DNA from: Rhodovastum sp963714255
GTDB taxonomy: Bacteria > Pseudomonadota > Alphaproteobacteria > Acetobacterales > Acetobacteraceae
Assembly: GCA_963714255.1 (NCBI GenBank)
Contig: CAVQNU010000015.1
Span: forward strand, 186,001-250,000
Length of the DNA: 64,000 nucleotides
Reading direction: 5' to 3'
This document shows, one piece after another, positions 27,334-38,551 of this stretch. A model generated the notes under the pieces. It was not told the DNA's origin. It was given only the letters and a program-made list of their open reading frames with translations, and did no database searches. Numbering within the stretch: position 1 is the stretch's first letter; the number at the start of each line of letters is the position of its first letter. Position numbers and translations under genes: made by a program.

Positions 27334-27365
27334 GGCCCCTCATAAAGCCGCCGGGTGATCGGGGA

Positions 27366-27492
27366 AAGGAAGGAAGGCCAGGGCTCTGCCCTGGACCCGC
27401 ACCTTTCTGCCCTGGACCCCGCACCTTAAGGAATGGGTTCCAAGGGGCCACTGCCCGTTGGCGGGTCCAGGGCAGAGCCCTGGCCTTCCTTC
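27366..27492. repeat. Dispersed palindromic repeat, copy 5
   Basis: Lies between the divergent cysQ and pepA starts, so it cannot simply be a terminator here. The left unit is partly collapsed: a second GCCCTGGACCC replaces the inner hairpin. The right unit is complete. The centre has CCTTAAGG. Confidence 0.9.
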
Positions 27493-27599
27493 CCTCCAAT
27501 CACCCGCCACAGCAGTGGCGGAGCGCAGCGCGGCTGCCTACAGTCTTTTCCCCCCCTTTGGCTTGTCCGTCCTCGGCTTGAACCCCGGAGCTCGCGTCC

Positions 27600-29099
27600 A
27601 TGCTCGACATCTCTTTCGCCCGCTCCGCATTGCCGAAGTCCGGCGCCCTCGTGCTGCTGGCCGAGGAAGGGGACGAGCCGGATGCGCTTCGCGCGGCGGC
27701 GGACGGCGCCACCGGCGGCGCGGTGTCGCGCGCGCTGGAAACCACCGGGTTCAAGCCAAACCCCGGCAAAACCTGCACCATTCTCGCCCCTGGCGCCGGG
27801 TTGTCGCGCATCGTCGTGGTTGGCATCGGCAAGCGCGCGGACCTCACGCCGCGCACCGCCGAAGACGCCGGCGGCGCCATCGCCGCGGCGGTCACGCGCG
27901 AGCCGGCCGCCGCCGTGGCGGCTGCGGAGCTGACGCCGGAGCTGGCCGCCGCGGTCGCCGCGGGCGCCGCGCTGCGCAGCTATCGTTTCGACCGCTACCG
28001 CACCACCGAGAAGCCTGAAGACCGGCCGAAGCTGGCCAAGCTCACCCTGCTCACGTCCGACCTCGCCCGTGCCCGCGAGGCCTGGGCCACGCTGCATGCG
28101 GTTGTGGATGGCGTGCGTCTGACGCGCGATCTGGTCAGCGAGCCGCCCAACGTGCTGACCCCCGCCGAGCTCGCCGAGCGTTGCCGGACGCTGGAATCGC
28201 TTGGCGTGAAGGTCGAGGTGCTCGGCCCGCGCGAGATGGCCAAACTTGGGTTCGGGGCCTTGCTCGGCGTCGCCCAGGGCAGCGCCAACGAGCCGCGCAT
28301 GGTGATCATGCACTGGCTCGGCGCCTCAGCCGGCGACGCCGGCGCCAAAACCCGGCGTGCGCGCGCCACCAGGCCGCTCGCCTTCGTCGGCAAGGGCGTA
28401 ACCTTCGACACCGGCGGCATTTCCATCAAGCCGGCGCAGGGCATGGAGGACATGAAATTCGACATGGCCGGCGCCGGCGCGGTGATCGGGTTGATGGCGG
28501 CCCTGGCGGGGCGGCGCGCCAAGGCCGATGTGGTGGGCCTGGTCGGCCTGGTGGAGAACATGCCGAGCGGCACCGCCCAGCGCCCGGGCGACGTGGTGAA
28601 AACCTATTCCGGCCAGACCGTCGAGGTTATCAACACCGACGCCGAGGGCCGCCTCGTGCTCGCCGACGTGCTTTGGTATGCGCAGGAAAAGCTCGATCCG
28701 CGGTTCATCGTCGATGTGGCGACGCTGACCGGTGCGATGGTGGTCAGTCTCGGCCACGACTACGCGGGGTTCTTCAGCAATGACGATGAGCTGTCGCAGC
28801 GCCTGCACGCGGCCGGCGAGGCCAGCGGCGAGAAGGTCTGGCGCATGCCGTTGGGGGAAGCTTACGATAAATTGATCAAGTCCGACATCGCCGACATGAA
28901 GAACGTTGGCGGAAGGCCGGCCGGCGCCATCACCGCGGCGCAGTTCCTGCAGCGTTTCGTCAACGGCAAGCCCTGGGCGCATCTGGACATTGCCGGCACC
29001 GCCTGGGCCACCAAGGACAGCGCCGTGACGCCGAAGGGCGCGACCGCGTTCGGCGTGCGCCTGCTGGACCGGCTGGTGGCCGGGCACTACGAGGGCTGA
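27600..29099 (+). CDS. pepA: Leucyl aminopeptidase PepA
   Basis: M17 dimetal aminopeptidase, 499 residues. The C-terminal catalytic domain carries GKGVTFDTGGISIKP (with its lysine and aspartate ligands), MKFDMAGAGAVIG and the signature NTDAEGRLVLADVL near 345. The N-terminal macro-like domain is shorter in similarity. ATG 27600 follows a CGGAG site. Followed by holC 45 bases later, a common alphaproteobacterial pair. Confidence 0.95.
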   Translation: MLDISFARSALPKSGALVLLAEEGDEPDALRAAADGATGGAVSRALETTGFKPNPGKTCTILAPGAGLSRIVVVGIGKRADLTPRTAEDAGGAIAAAVTREPAAAVAAAELTPELAAAVAAGAALRSYRFDRYRTTEKPEDRPKLAKLTLLTSDLARAREAWATLHAVVDGVRLTRDLVSEPPNVLTPAELAERCRTLESLGVKVEVLGPREMAKLGFGALLGVAQGSANEPRMVIMHWLGASAGDAGAKTRRARATRPLAFVGKGVTFDTGGISIKPAQGMEDMKFDMAGAGAVIGLMAALAGRRAKADVVGLVGLVENMPSGTAQRPGDVVKTYSGQTVEVINTDAEGRLVLADVLWYAQEKLDPRFIVDVATLTGAMVVSLGHDYAGFFSNDDELSQRLHAAGEASGEKVWRMPLGEAYDKLIKSDIADMKNVGGRPAGAITAAQFLQRFVNGKPWAHLDIAGTAWATKDSAVTPKGATAFGVRLLDRLVAGHYEG

Positions 29100-29144
29100 T
29101 TTCGCCTGTCCGCAGCGGCAGCGGGGCGAGGCCAGCAGGACGCG

Positions 29145-29634
29145 ATGGCGGACATTGGGTTCTATCATCTGACCCGCACCGGCGCCGACCAGGCGCTGCC
29201 GCAACTGCTCGGCCGCACTCTGGCATCGGGGCAGCGCGCTTTGGTGCTATGCGGCAGCCCTGAGCGCCTGGCCGCGCTGGATGCGGCGTTATGGCTCTGT
29301 CCGGACCCGGACTGGTTGCCGCACGGCACCGCCGAATCGGGCGATGCCGAGTTGCAGCCGATCTGGCTCAGTGCGGAGGACCCGGGTGTGGCCGGTGCGC
29401 CGAACGGGGCGCGGTTTCTGTTCCTGCTCGACGGCGCGGCGTGTACCCGGCTCGACTTGTATCGACCGCGTATTCGATCTGTTCGACGGCGCTGACGAGG
29501 CGGCGGTGCAGGCGGCGCGGCGGCGCTGGGCGGCGGCCCGTGCCACCGGCCATGCGCTCGCCTATTGGCAGCAGACGGCGCGCGGCTGGGAGCGCAAGGC
29601 CCAGGTTGCCGCCGCCGGATTGCGGGAGGAATAA
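29145..29634 (+). pseudogene. holC: DNA polymerase III chi subunit HolC, broken by a +1 frameshift
   Basis: Clamp-loader accessory subunit linking DNA polymerase III to SSB. The N-terminal part (MADIGFYHLTRTGADQAL ... FLFLLDGAACTRLDLY) is in one frame. The C-terminal part (DRVFDLFDGADEAAVQAA ... HALAYWQQTARGWERKA) is in the next. One extra base at about 29463 (TTGTAT-C-GACCGC) separates them. The 490-base span is one more than a multiple of three; corrected, the product is 162 residues, normal for the family. Lies downstream of pepA. Confidence 0.9.
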
Positions 29635-29637
29635 TAA

Positions 29638-29702
29638 GGAATGGGTTCCAAGGGCCTCACGGCCCTTGGCGGGTCCAGGGCAGAGCCCTGGCCTTGTCTT
29701 TC
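29638..29702. repeat. Dispersed palindromic repeat, half copy 6
   Basis: Right-hand unit only: a CCAAGGGCC-TCAC-GGCCCTTGG hairpin, then CCAGGGC-AGA-GCCCTGG and a T-rich CTTGTCTTTCTTTT tail. Starts just after the holC stop. The T-run makes this copy look most like a classical intrinsic terminator. Confidence 0.88.
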
Positions 29703-29802
29703 TTTTGTTGGATGGCCCTGGGCCGATCACCCAATCCTTGACGCCAGGGCAAGGATCGGCGTCCCCTCCGCGCGGGGCAGCATGCTCCCAAGGGGACTCG
29801 CC

Positions 29803-29946
29803 ATGGCAAAAGGACAAAAACGCAGCGGGCGCGAGGTGAAGAAGCCGAAAGCCTCGAAGACCGCCGGCGCGGCGGCGGCGCCGGGTTTCGGCGCACTGAA
29901 GCCGCAGAAGCCGCTGCCCACCAAGACGGCGGCAGCGGAGAAGTAG
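29803..29946 (+). CDS. Small basic conserved hypothetical protein
   Basis: 47-residue lysine-rich protein starting MAKGQKRSGREVKKPKAS, then Ala-rich with GALKPQKPLPTKTAAAEK at the end. Start ATG 29803 follows AAGGGG at good spacing. Short proteins with the MAKGQxRSxREAKKPK start recur in proteobacteria as far as I recall; function unknown. The basic, disordered composition suggests nucleic-acid contact, but that is a guess. Lies 87 bases before uvrB. Confidence 0.65.
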   Translation: MAKGQKRSGREVKKPKASKTAGAAAAPGFGALKPQKPLPTKTAAAEK

Positions 29947-30033
29947 CGGAATCGGCGGCGCGAAGCCGGACGGTGCCGGTCACTGGACGGTCCGGCCGCG
30001 CGCTGCCATGTCAGCGCGGAGGAGTTTGCCCCG

Positions 30034-32214
<2,181 letters not shown>

Positions 32215-32281
32215 GGAAGGAAGGCCAGGGCTCTGCCCTGGACCCGCCAGGGGGCAGTGGCCCCCTGGACCCCATGACTTA
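32215..32281. repeat. Dispersed palindromic repeat, half copy 7
   Basis: Left-hand unit between convergent uvrB and the FlgO-like gene: GGAAGGAAGGCCAGGGC hairpin, then CCAGGGGGC-AGT-GGCCCCCTGG, then CCCATGACTTAGG. Its terminal TTA supplies the stop codon of the minus-strand lipoprotein gene. Probably a shared bidirectional terminator. Confidence 0.9.
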
Positions 32282-32848
32282 GGTGTGGTGCTGCGGGAGA
32301 AGGCCGGCGACATCCCAGTACGGGACTACGAAATCGGCTGCCGAAATGATATGGGCATCGCTGGCGGCGACAAGCTTGAGGCTCACATAGACCTTGTTGA
32401 AACTTGCGGCATACGTGCCCGTCACCACGGCGGCGACGGCGGGAAACGGCAACACCGCAAGCCTGTCGCGGGACAGGAAGAACTCGCCCTGACCCCTGTT
32501 GAAGGCAATCGCGCTCCGCAGCCGGATTTCCGAGGCGGTATGTCCGTCTTGCACCAGCCGGGTCCGGATCATGTCGGCTGCAATATTGCCCAGAGCCGAG
32601 CCGCTTTCCAAATTCTGCACATCCGAAAGCGAGGCGACGACGAGCGGCGTGTCCGGGGCGATCTGCGGCGCCGCCGCGAGCATGGTATCGACGGCGCGAT
32701 AGGTCAGCGTGCCGAAATCACTGGCGATATAGGGCGCGGAGCCGATGGTGGACGCGCTGGTCGCCGGCGCTTCGGCCGTGCTTGCACACCCGGCCAGCGC
32801 CAGACCAACAGGAACGACAATGGCGATGTGTCGCAGAACGTTACGCAT
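32279..32848 (-). CDS. FlgO-family lipoprotein
   Basis: 189-residue outer-membrane-type lipoprotein. The signal MRNVLRHIAIVVPVGLALAGC ends in the lipobox LAGC. The mature part resembles the FlgO domain: a YRAVDTMLAAAP start, VASLSDVQNLESGSALGNIA, IRTRLVQDGHTASEIRLRSA and VTGTYAASFNKVYVSLKLV. In vibrios FlgO supports flagellar stability, but no flagellar genes are nearby, so only family membership is claimed. Stop TAA comes from the adjoining repeat. Confidence 0.78.
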   Translation of the reverse strand: MRNVLRHIAIVVPVGLALAGCASTAEAPATSASTIGSAPYIASDFGTLTYRAVDTMLAAAPQIAPDTPLVVASLSDVQNLESGSALGNIAADMIRTRLVQDGHTASEIRLRSAIAFNRGQGEFFLSRDRLAVLPFPAVAAVVTGTYAASFNKVYVSLKLVAASDAHIISAADFVVPYWDVAGLLPQHHT

Positions 32849-33194
32849 TTGTGGCCTCGCCTGGTCTGGGGTCGGAGCGAACTGGGCACGCACGCCGCGG
32901 CGCATTGTCGCCGCGGCACCATGAACCGGGTACGACATCCTTGGCCGCAGCCGCAGACGGGGCGCAGCCGGCCGCACCACACACAACACTCGCGAGACAA
33001 CGTATCGCCCGGCGCCGCATTCTACCCCCGGTCGTGGAATATTGGCAGGTTTGGCAACAGCTTGATCGCAAAGCGCCGGTAAGTCAACGCGCGCGGAACG
33101 ACCACCCCCTTTGCGTTCGGCGCTGCCGCCACTGGCGGGACGTGCCGGTTCGTGGCAGCACGGGCGCTCCACCCGAGCGATAAGGCATGCCCGC
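32849..33194. other. Divergent intergenic region, no feature resolved
   Basis: 346 bases between the FlgO-like lipoprotein and the SDR gene, which diverge. It must contain both promoters. I see no hairpin, RNA gene, repeat copy or convincing operator in it; open frames across it are out of register with family proteins. Confidence 0.5.
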
Positions 33195-33983
33195 ATGACG
33201 GATCTCTCCGGCAGCATTGCCGCCAGCATTCCGCGCACCGCCCTGGTGACCGGTGGCGCGCGCCGGCTCGGCCGCGGCATCACGCTGGCACTGGCGGAGG
33301 CGGGATTCGCGGTCGCCGTGCATTGCCACGGCAGTGTGGCGGACGCCGAACGGACCGCCGACGAGGTGCGCGCCCGTGGCCGGCGCGCCGCCGTGCTGCC
33401 GGCCGACCTGACCGACGAGGCGGCGGTGCACACGCTGCTGCACGTCGCCGCGGCGGCGCTGGGCCCGGTGGGGGTGCTGGTGAACAATGCCAGCGTGTTC
33501 GAGCGCGACGAATGGAACGACGCCACGCGCGACAGCTGGGACCGGCACATGCAACCCAACCTGCGCGCGCCGTTCCTGCTGATGCAGGATTTCGCCAAAA
33601 CCCTGCCCGACGGGGCGGAGGGCGTGGTGATCAACATGATCGATCAGCGTGTGTGGTCGCTGACGCCGCATTTTGTGTCGTACACCGTTTCCAAGGCAGG
33701 GCTGTGGGCGTTGACCCAGACGATGGCGCTTGCCCTCGCGCCCCGCATTCGCGTCAATGCCATCGGTCCGGGCCCGGCGCTGGCGAGTTCCCGGCAGACC
33801 GCGGCGCAGTTCGCCCGGCAGCGCGCGCAGGTGCCGCTGCAGCGGGGAACCGGGCCGGATGAAGTCGGGCGTGCCGCGGTCGCCATTCTGGCGCTGCCGG
33901 CGCTGACCGGACAGATGCTGGCGCTGGATGGCGGCCAGCATCTGCAATGGAGCCCGGCGTTGGGCGGGGCGCCGGAGGAGTAG
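33195..33983 (+). CDS. Short-chain dehydrogenase/reductase, pteridine-reductase-like
   Basis: Classical NADP-type SDR, 262 residues. The nucleotide-binding TGGARRLGRGI at about 19-29 has the basic residues that favour NADPH. NNASVFERDEW is near 99, and catalytic YTVSKAGLWALTQ provides Tyr and Lys. The VHCHGS segment and short loops resemble FolM/pteridine reductases (dihydromonapterin reductase), but the substrate is not proven. ATG 33195 (MTDLSGSIAAS) is the first start close to the Rossmann fold. Confidence 0.82.
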   Translation: MTDLSGSIAASIPRTALVTGGARRLGRGITLALAEAGFAVAVHCHGSVADAERTADEVRARGRRAAVLPADLTDEAAVHTLLHVAAAALGPVGVLVNNASVFERDEWNDATRDSWDRHMQPNLRAPFLLMQDFAKTLPDGAEGVVINMIDQRVWSLTPHFVSYTVSKAGLWALTQTMALALAPRIRVNAIGPGPALASSRQTAAQFARQRAQVPLQRGTGPDEVGRAAVAILALPALTGQMLALDGGQHLQWSPALGGAPEE

Positions 33984-34424
33984 CCCGCATGACGTCCTGC
34001 CTCGTTCACAACGCCACGTTGTGCTATACGACCTGTGGTTGCTGTCGCGTCAAAAAAGCGAAAAGCCCGGATCTGTTTCGCCATGCAAGGACTGCCGGCA
34101 TGGCGGCCGCGCGAGGCCGGCGATGCATTTTGTCCACGCCCCCCCTTGCGTGCCTGCAATTCCAGTGAGATGTCGGCCGCAGCTCACAAATTGACCCGGT
34201 AGCGATTCTTTCTGTTATGTAAAATCAATGGGTTAAACGATTTGCTTTGAAATGAGGCATTCTGGTGAAGCCGAGGGATTCCGCGCTTTTGGCCGCGTTG
34301 CCCGATACCTTTCCCACAATCTTATCCACAGCTTCGGTGGATGATTCACGCCATTGACAGGCGCCCGCTTGGGGCGCGGCGGGAAGCGCTTGAGCAAGGT
34401 GGGGGCGTCGCCTAATGGGAGGCG
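33984..34424. other. AT-richer intergenic region with a consensus DnaA box
   Basis: 441 bases between the SDR gene and uvrC without a supported gene. About 34190-34260 is markedly AT-rich for this genome. A perfect TTATCCACA DnaA box lies at 34322-34330, with the weaker TTTCCCACA at 34310-34318 beside it. It may only be the uvrC promoter region; a replication-related role is a hypothesis. Confidence 0.4.
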
Positions 34425-36320
34425 ATGACCGCTCCCGGCCCCCCGGACCCGCCGCGCGGGGTTGCCGCCATCGAGGCGGCGCTCGCCACCATGCCGCTCT
34501 CGCCCGGCGTCTATCGCATGCTCGATGGGCGCGGCGAGGCGTTGTATGTCGGCAAGGCGCGCGCACTGAAAAAGCGGGTGGCGGCCTATACCCAAATCGC
34601 CCGCCTGCCCGAGCGGCTGCGCCGGATGGTGGCGGAGACGGTGGCGATGGAAATCGTCACCACCCATACCGAGGCGGAAGCGCTGCTGCTCGAGGCCAAC
34701 CTCATCAAGCGGCTGAAGCCGCGCTTCAACATCCTGCTGCGCGACGACAAATCCTACCCCTGGCTGATGCTGACCGAGGACCACGACTTCCCGCAGATCG
34801 CCAAGCACCGCGGCGCGCGCACGCGAAAGGGCAGTTACTGGGGGCCGTTCGCCTCGGCCTGGGCGGTGAACCAGACGGTCACCGCCATGCAGCGGGTGTT
34901 CCTGTTGCGATCGTGCGCCGACACGGTGTTCGCCAACCGCTCGCGCCCCTGCCTGCTGTATCAGATCCGCCGCTGCTCCGCCCCGTGCGTCGGCCGGATC
35001 GACCGCGACGGCTATGCAGCCCTGGTGGCGCAGGCGCGGGCGTTCCTGTCGGGCAAGCAGGGGGCGGTGCAGCAGGAACTGGCGGCCGAAATGGAGGCGG
35101 CGGCCGAGGCGCTCGAATTCGAGCGTGCCGCCGCCATCCGCGACCGTATCCGGGCGCTGACCCATGTGCAGGGCACCGATGTCATCAACCCGGCGAGCCT
35201 CACCGACGCCGATGTGATCGCCGCCTGGCAGGCGGCGGGGCAGACCTGCGTGCAGGTGTTTTTTGTCCGCGGCGGGCGCAACAACGGCAACCGCGCCTTC
35301 TTCCCGGTGCATACGAAAGGCGAAGAGGTGCCCGAGGTGCTGGCCGCCTTCATCGGCCAGTTCTACGACGACAAGCCGCCGCCGCCGGTGCTGTTGCTGA
35401 ACCAGGAAGTGCCCGAGCAGGACCTGATCGCCGAGGCGCTGCGCCTGAAGGCGGAAACCTTCGGCGTCCGCGGCCGGGTGGACATCGCCGTGCCCAAGCG
35501 CGGCGAGAAGCACGCCGTGGTGGCGCATGCCGAACTGAATGCGCGCGAGGCGCTGGAACGCCGCTTGGCCGAGAGCGCCGGCCAGGCCAAGCTGCTCGAC
35601 GGGGTGGCGGAGCTGTTCGGCTTGCCGTCCCGGCCGGAGCGGATCGAGGTGTACGACAACAGCCACATCATGGGCACCAACCCTTATGGCGTGATGATCG
35701 TCGCCGGCGCCGAGGGGTTCGCGAAGCCGGCCTACCGGAAGTTTTCCATCCGCGGGAAGGCGGCGCCCGGCGATGACTTCGCCATGCTGCGCGAGGTATT
35801 CGAGCGCCGCTTCGGCCGCGCGTTGCGCGAGAATAAAAACCCCGACGCGCCGCCGCCCGATTGGCCGGACCTGGTGCTGATCGACGGCGGTGCCGGCCAG
35901 CTGTCCGCCGCAAGGGGCGTGCTGAGCGAGCTCGGCGCGCATGATGTGCGGCTGGTGGGCATCGCCAAAGGGCCGGACCGCGATGCCGGGCGCGAGTGGT
36001 TCCACACCGACGGCAGGGCGCCGTTCCAGTTGCCGCCGCGCGATCCGGTTTTGTACTTCCTGCAACGCCTGCGCGACGAGGCGCACCGGTTCGCCATCAC
36101 GACGCACCGGGCCGGGCGGTCGAAGGCGCTGGTGACCAGTGAACTGGACGAAATCGCCGGCATCGGGCCGGGGCGCAAGCGGGCGCTGCTGAACCATTTC
36201 GGCTCGGCGCGCGGGGTGAAGCAGGCCGGGCTGCAGGATCTGGAGGCGGCGCCCGGTATTTCCCGGCAGATTGCGCGGCTGGTGTATGCGCATTTCCATC
36301 CGGGGGCGCGGGTGGCGTAG
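34425..36320 (+). CDS. uvrC: Excinuclease ABC subunit UvrC
   Basis: Dual-incision nuclease of nucleotide excision repair, 631 residues. GIY-YIG domain at about 25-105 (SPGVYRMLDGRGEALYVGKA), UVR motif with ALEFERAAAIRDRI near 230, RNase H-like C-terminal endonuclease with YDNSHIMGTNPYGVMIV near 410 and LVLIDGGAGQLSAA, and tandem helix-hairpin-helix (IAGIGPGRKRALLNHFGS) at the end. ATG 34425 follows GGGAGGCG. Together with uvrB it gives two of three UvrABC subunits within 6 kb. Confidence 0.96.
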   Translation: MTAPGPPDPPRGVAAIEAALATMPLSPGVYRMLDGRGEALYVGKARALKKRVAAYTQIARLPERLRRMVAETVAMEIVTTHTEAEALLLEANLIKRLKPRFNILLRDDKSYPWLMLTEDHDFPQIAKHRGARTRKGSYWGPFASAWAVNQTVTAMQRVFLLRSCADTVFANRSRPCLLYQIRRCSAPCVGRIDRDGYAALVAQARAFLSGKQGAVQQELAAEMEAAAEALEFERAAAIRDRIRALTHVQGTDVINPASLTDADVIAAWQAAGQTCVQVFFVRGGRNNGNRAFFPVHTKGEEVPEVLAAFIGQFYDDKPPPPVLLLNQEVPEQDLIAEALRLKAETFGVRGRVDIAVPKRGEKHAVVAHAELNAREALERRLAESAGQAKLLDGVAELFGLPSRPERIEVYDNSHIMGTNPYGVMIVAGAEGFAKPAYRKFSIRGKAAPGDDFAMLREVFERRFGRALRENKNPDAPPPDWPDLVLIDGGAGQLSAARGVLSELGAHDVRLVGIAKGPDRDAGREWFHTDGRAPFQLPPRDPVLYFLQRLRDEAHRFAITTHRAGRSKALVTSELDEIAGIGPGRKRALLNHFGSARGVKQAGLQDLEAAPGISRQIARLVYAHFHPGARVA

Positions 36321-36321
36321 G

Positions 36322-36462
36322 CGAAGAAAGGCCAGGGCTCTGCCCTGGACCCGCAAGGGGGCGGTGGCCCCCTTAACCCCATGGGTTCCAAGGGCCTCTG
36401 GCCCTTGGTGGGGTGCAGGGGCAACGCCCCTGCCGGGGCCCGGGGCGGAGCCCCCGGGCGGC
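36322..36462. repeat. Dispersed palindromic repeat, composite copy 8
   Basis: Between convergent uvrC and hcp. Left unit GAAAGGCCAGGGCTCTGCCC is followed by a CAAGGGGGC/GCCCCCTT hairpin. Then come CCAAGGGCC-TCT-GGCCCTTGG, CAGGGGC-AAC-GCCCCTG and CCCGGGGC-GGA-GCCCCCGG hairpins of the second subtype. It joins the two subtypes in one copy and ends at the hcp stop. Confidence 0.88.
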
Positions 36463-38130
36463 TATGCCGCCCGCCGCTCCAGCGCCGCCGCGATATCCGC
36501 TTTGGCCTCGGTAATCGGCAGCACCCCGAACCGCTCCACCAGCACGCCGATCAGCGCGGGCGTGAGGAAGCCGGGCAGGGTCGGTCCAAGGCGGATGTTG
36601 CGCACCCCGAGCGCCAGCAGCGTCAGCAGCACCGCAACCGCCTTCTGCTCGAACCAGGAGATCACCAGCGACAGCGGCAGCGCGTTGATGTCGCAGGCGA
36701 AAGCGTCGGCCAGCGCGGAGGCGATGACGATTGCCGCGTAGCTGTCGTTGCATTGACCAAGGTCGAGCAGGCGGGGGATGCCGCCGATGTCGCCGAAGGC
36801 GTGGCGATTGAACCGGTATTTGCCGCAGCCGAGGGTGAGTACTATGCTGTCGGCCGGAACGGCCTCGGCGAATTCGGTGAAATAGTTGCGGCCGGAGGCG
36901 GCGCCGTCGCAGCCGCCGACCAGGAAGAAGTGGCGGATCGCGCCGGTTTTCACCGCCTCGATCACCGTGTCGGCGACACCGAGCACGGCGTGGCGGGCGA
37001 AGCCGATGGTCACCGTCTCGGCCGGCGCATCCTCGGTGAACCCGGGCAGCGCGTGGGCGGCGGCCAGCACGGGGGCGAAATCGTCGCCGGCCAGATGCTG
37101 CACCCCGGGCCAGCCCACCGGGCCGAGGGTGAACACCCGCCCGCTGTAGGACGAATGCGGCCGGATGATGCAGTTCGAACGTCATGACGATCGGGCCGGG
37201 GAAGCTCGCGAACTCCAGTCGCTGGTCCTGCCAGGCGCCGCCGTAATTGCCGGCCAGGTGCGCAAAGGCCTTGAGCTTCGGGTAGGCGTTCGCCGGCAGC
37301 AGTTCGCCATGGGTGTAGACGTTGATCCCCTGTCCTTCGGTGGCCTTCAGAAGTGCCTCGAGATCCTTCAGGTCATGGCCGGACGCCAGGATCGCCTTGC
37401 CGCGCATGGGCGTCATGCGCACCACCGTGGGCTCCGGCACGCCGAACGTGCCGGTGTTGGCGGCTTCCAGGGTTTCCATGACCGTCAGATTGAGCCGGCC
37501 GAGTTCCAGCGCCTGATCGAGCAGGGCGTCGCTGTCGGTCGGGCCACTGGCGAGGAACACCAGCGCGCGCTCCACCCCGGCGGCGATGGCGTCGCGTTCA
37601 TAGCCGAGCACCTGGGCATGGAAGGCGTAGGCGCAGACGCCCTTGAGCCCGAAGAGAACCAGCGCGCGCAGGCCGATAATGTCCTCCCCGACCGTGCCCT
37701 TGCCGGCGAGAATGCCGACATTGGCCGCCTGGGCCAGCATGCCCTCCACATCTGCGGCCGGTTCAAACCCGGCCGGGCCGGTCAGGGTTGCGGGGGGGCT
37801 GCCCAGCCGGTGGGCGGCGCTTGCGGCGGCATCGCGCACGCGGTTGCGCACCGCGGCGGCCTGTTGGATCAGCGGCACGAAGCGGGCCGGATCGAAGTTG
37901 ACGTTGGTCAGCGTCGTGAACACGGCGTGCAGGATGAAGCGGCTCGCCTCCTGATCCACCACGCCGAGCTGCCGGGCTGCGCTGGCATGTTGTGCCACGC
38001 CCTCGACCGCGTAGAGCAGCAGATCCTGCAGATCGGAGGTGGCGGCGTCTTTTCCGCACTGGCCTTTGGGTGTCGCGCAGCCGTCTCCGTTGGGGGATCG
38101 TTGGGTTTGTTCGCACTGGTTGCAGAACAT
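36462..38130 (-). pseudogene. hcp: Hydroxylamine reductase/hybrid cluster protein Hcp, broken by a +1 frameshift
   Basis: Hcp reduces hydroxylamine in vitro and handles NO/nitrosylation stress in vivo. The N-terminal cysteines C3, C6, C18 and C25 form the CX2CX11CX6C pattern of the facultative-type enzymes. The frame is good from ATG 38130 (MFCNQCEQTQ) to PGPIVMT, then shifts by one base at about 37178 (ACGTTCGAAC). It continues as SNCIIRPHSSYSGRVFTLGP to the stop, with the hybrid-cluster cysteines in GGCDG, TLGCGKYRF and LGQCNDSY intact. Corrected length 555 residues. No NADH oxidoreductase hcr is adjacent. Confidence 0.92.
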
Positions 38131-38551
38131 GCCGTGTCGTTCCTTGAAGGGTTTATAGTCACAGGCGCACGAAATACCGAAAGCCGTCATCGTTTCTCAT
38201 AGACGATGGCCAGAATAACGAAAACACGTTCTTAAATTCCGCCGTCCTCAGGCGCTTATTGGCTGAACGCCGGCGCCGAAAGGTGCCTGGTCATCCCGGA
38301 GCGTCTGCATTTCCGGTATATTTGGCATTTCATATGCAAGAATGTTTGCCGTCACATTGCGGTGATGTCAATACCAATTTTCCGTCCCGTGCCCGCAGCG
38401 CCGGGCAGTGACCGTCTCGCGGCTGCCGGGCAGGAACCGGGGACAGGAACCGGGGGACAGGACCGGGGACGGCCGGCGGCATGTGCCGCCACGCGGAGGG
38501 CAATGTCGGGGTGGCTGACCTGCGAGGTTTTCCCGCCTATGCTGCCGCTCC
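38131..38551. promoter_or_regulatory. hcp/pgsA divergent intergenic region
   Basis: 421 bases holding the promoters of the divergent hcp and pgsA genes. About 38200-38250 and 38315-38390 are AT-richer. Hcp genes are usually under NsrR, FNR or NnrR control. I see a TTG-N9-CAA dyad near 38358 but its spacing does not match FNR, so no operator is claimed. A short tandem repeat is annotated separately. Confidence 0.4.
38431..38469. repeat. Short tandem repeat upstream of pgsA
   Basis: Three adjacent units: CAGGAACCGGGGA, CAGGAACCGGGGGA and CAGGACCGGGGA. They lie about 80 bases before the pgsA start. The indels between units are typical of slippage. No function is evident. Confidence 0.8.

Noticed and set aside
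33990..34168. 59-codon cysteine-rich frame (MTSCLVHNATLCYTTCGCC...)
   Set aside because: No ribosome site, no recognised family and an abrupt composition change; not supported as a gene.
38350..38380. FNR-like dyad ATTG-N9-CAAT upstream of hcp
   Set aside because: Spacing is nine instead of eight and inner bases do not match FNR, Nnr or NsrR consensus.
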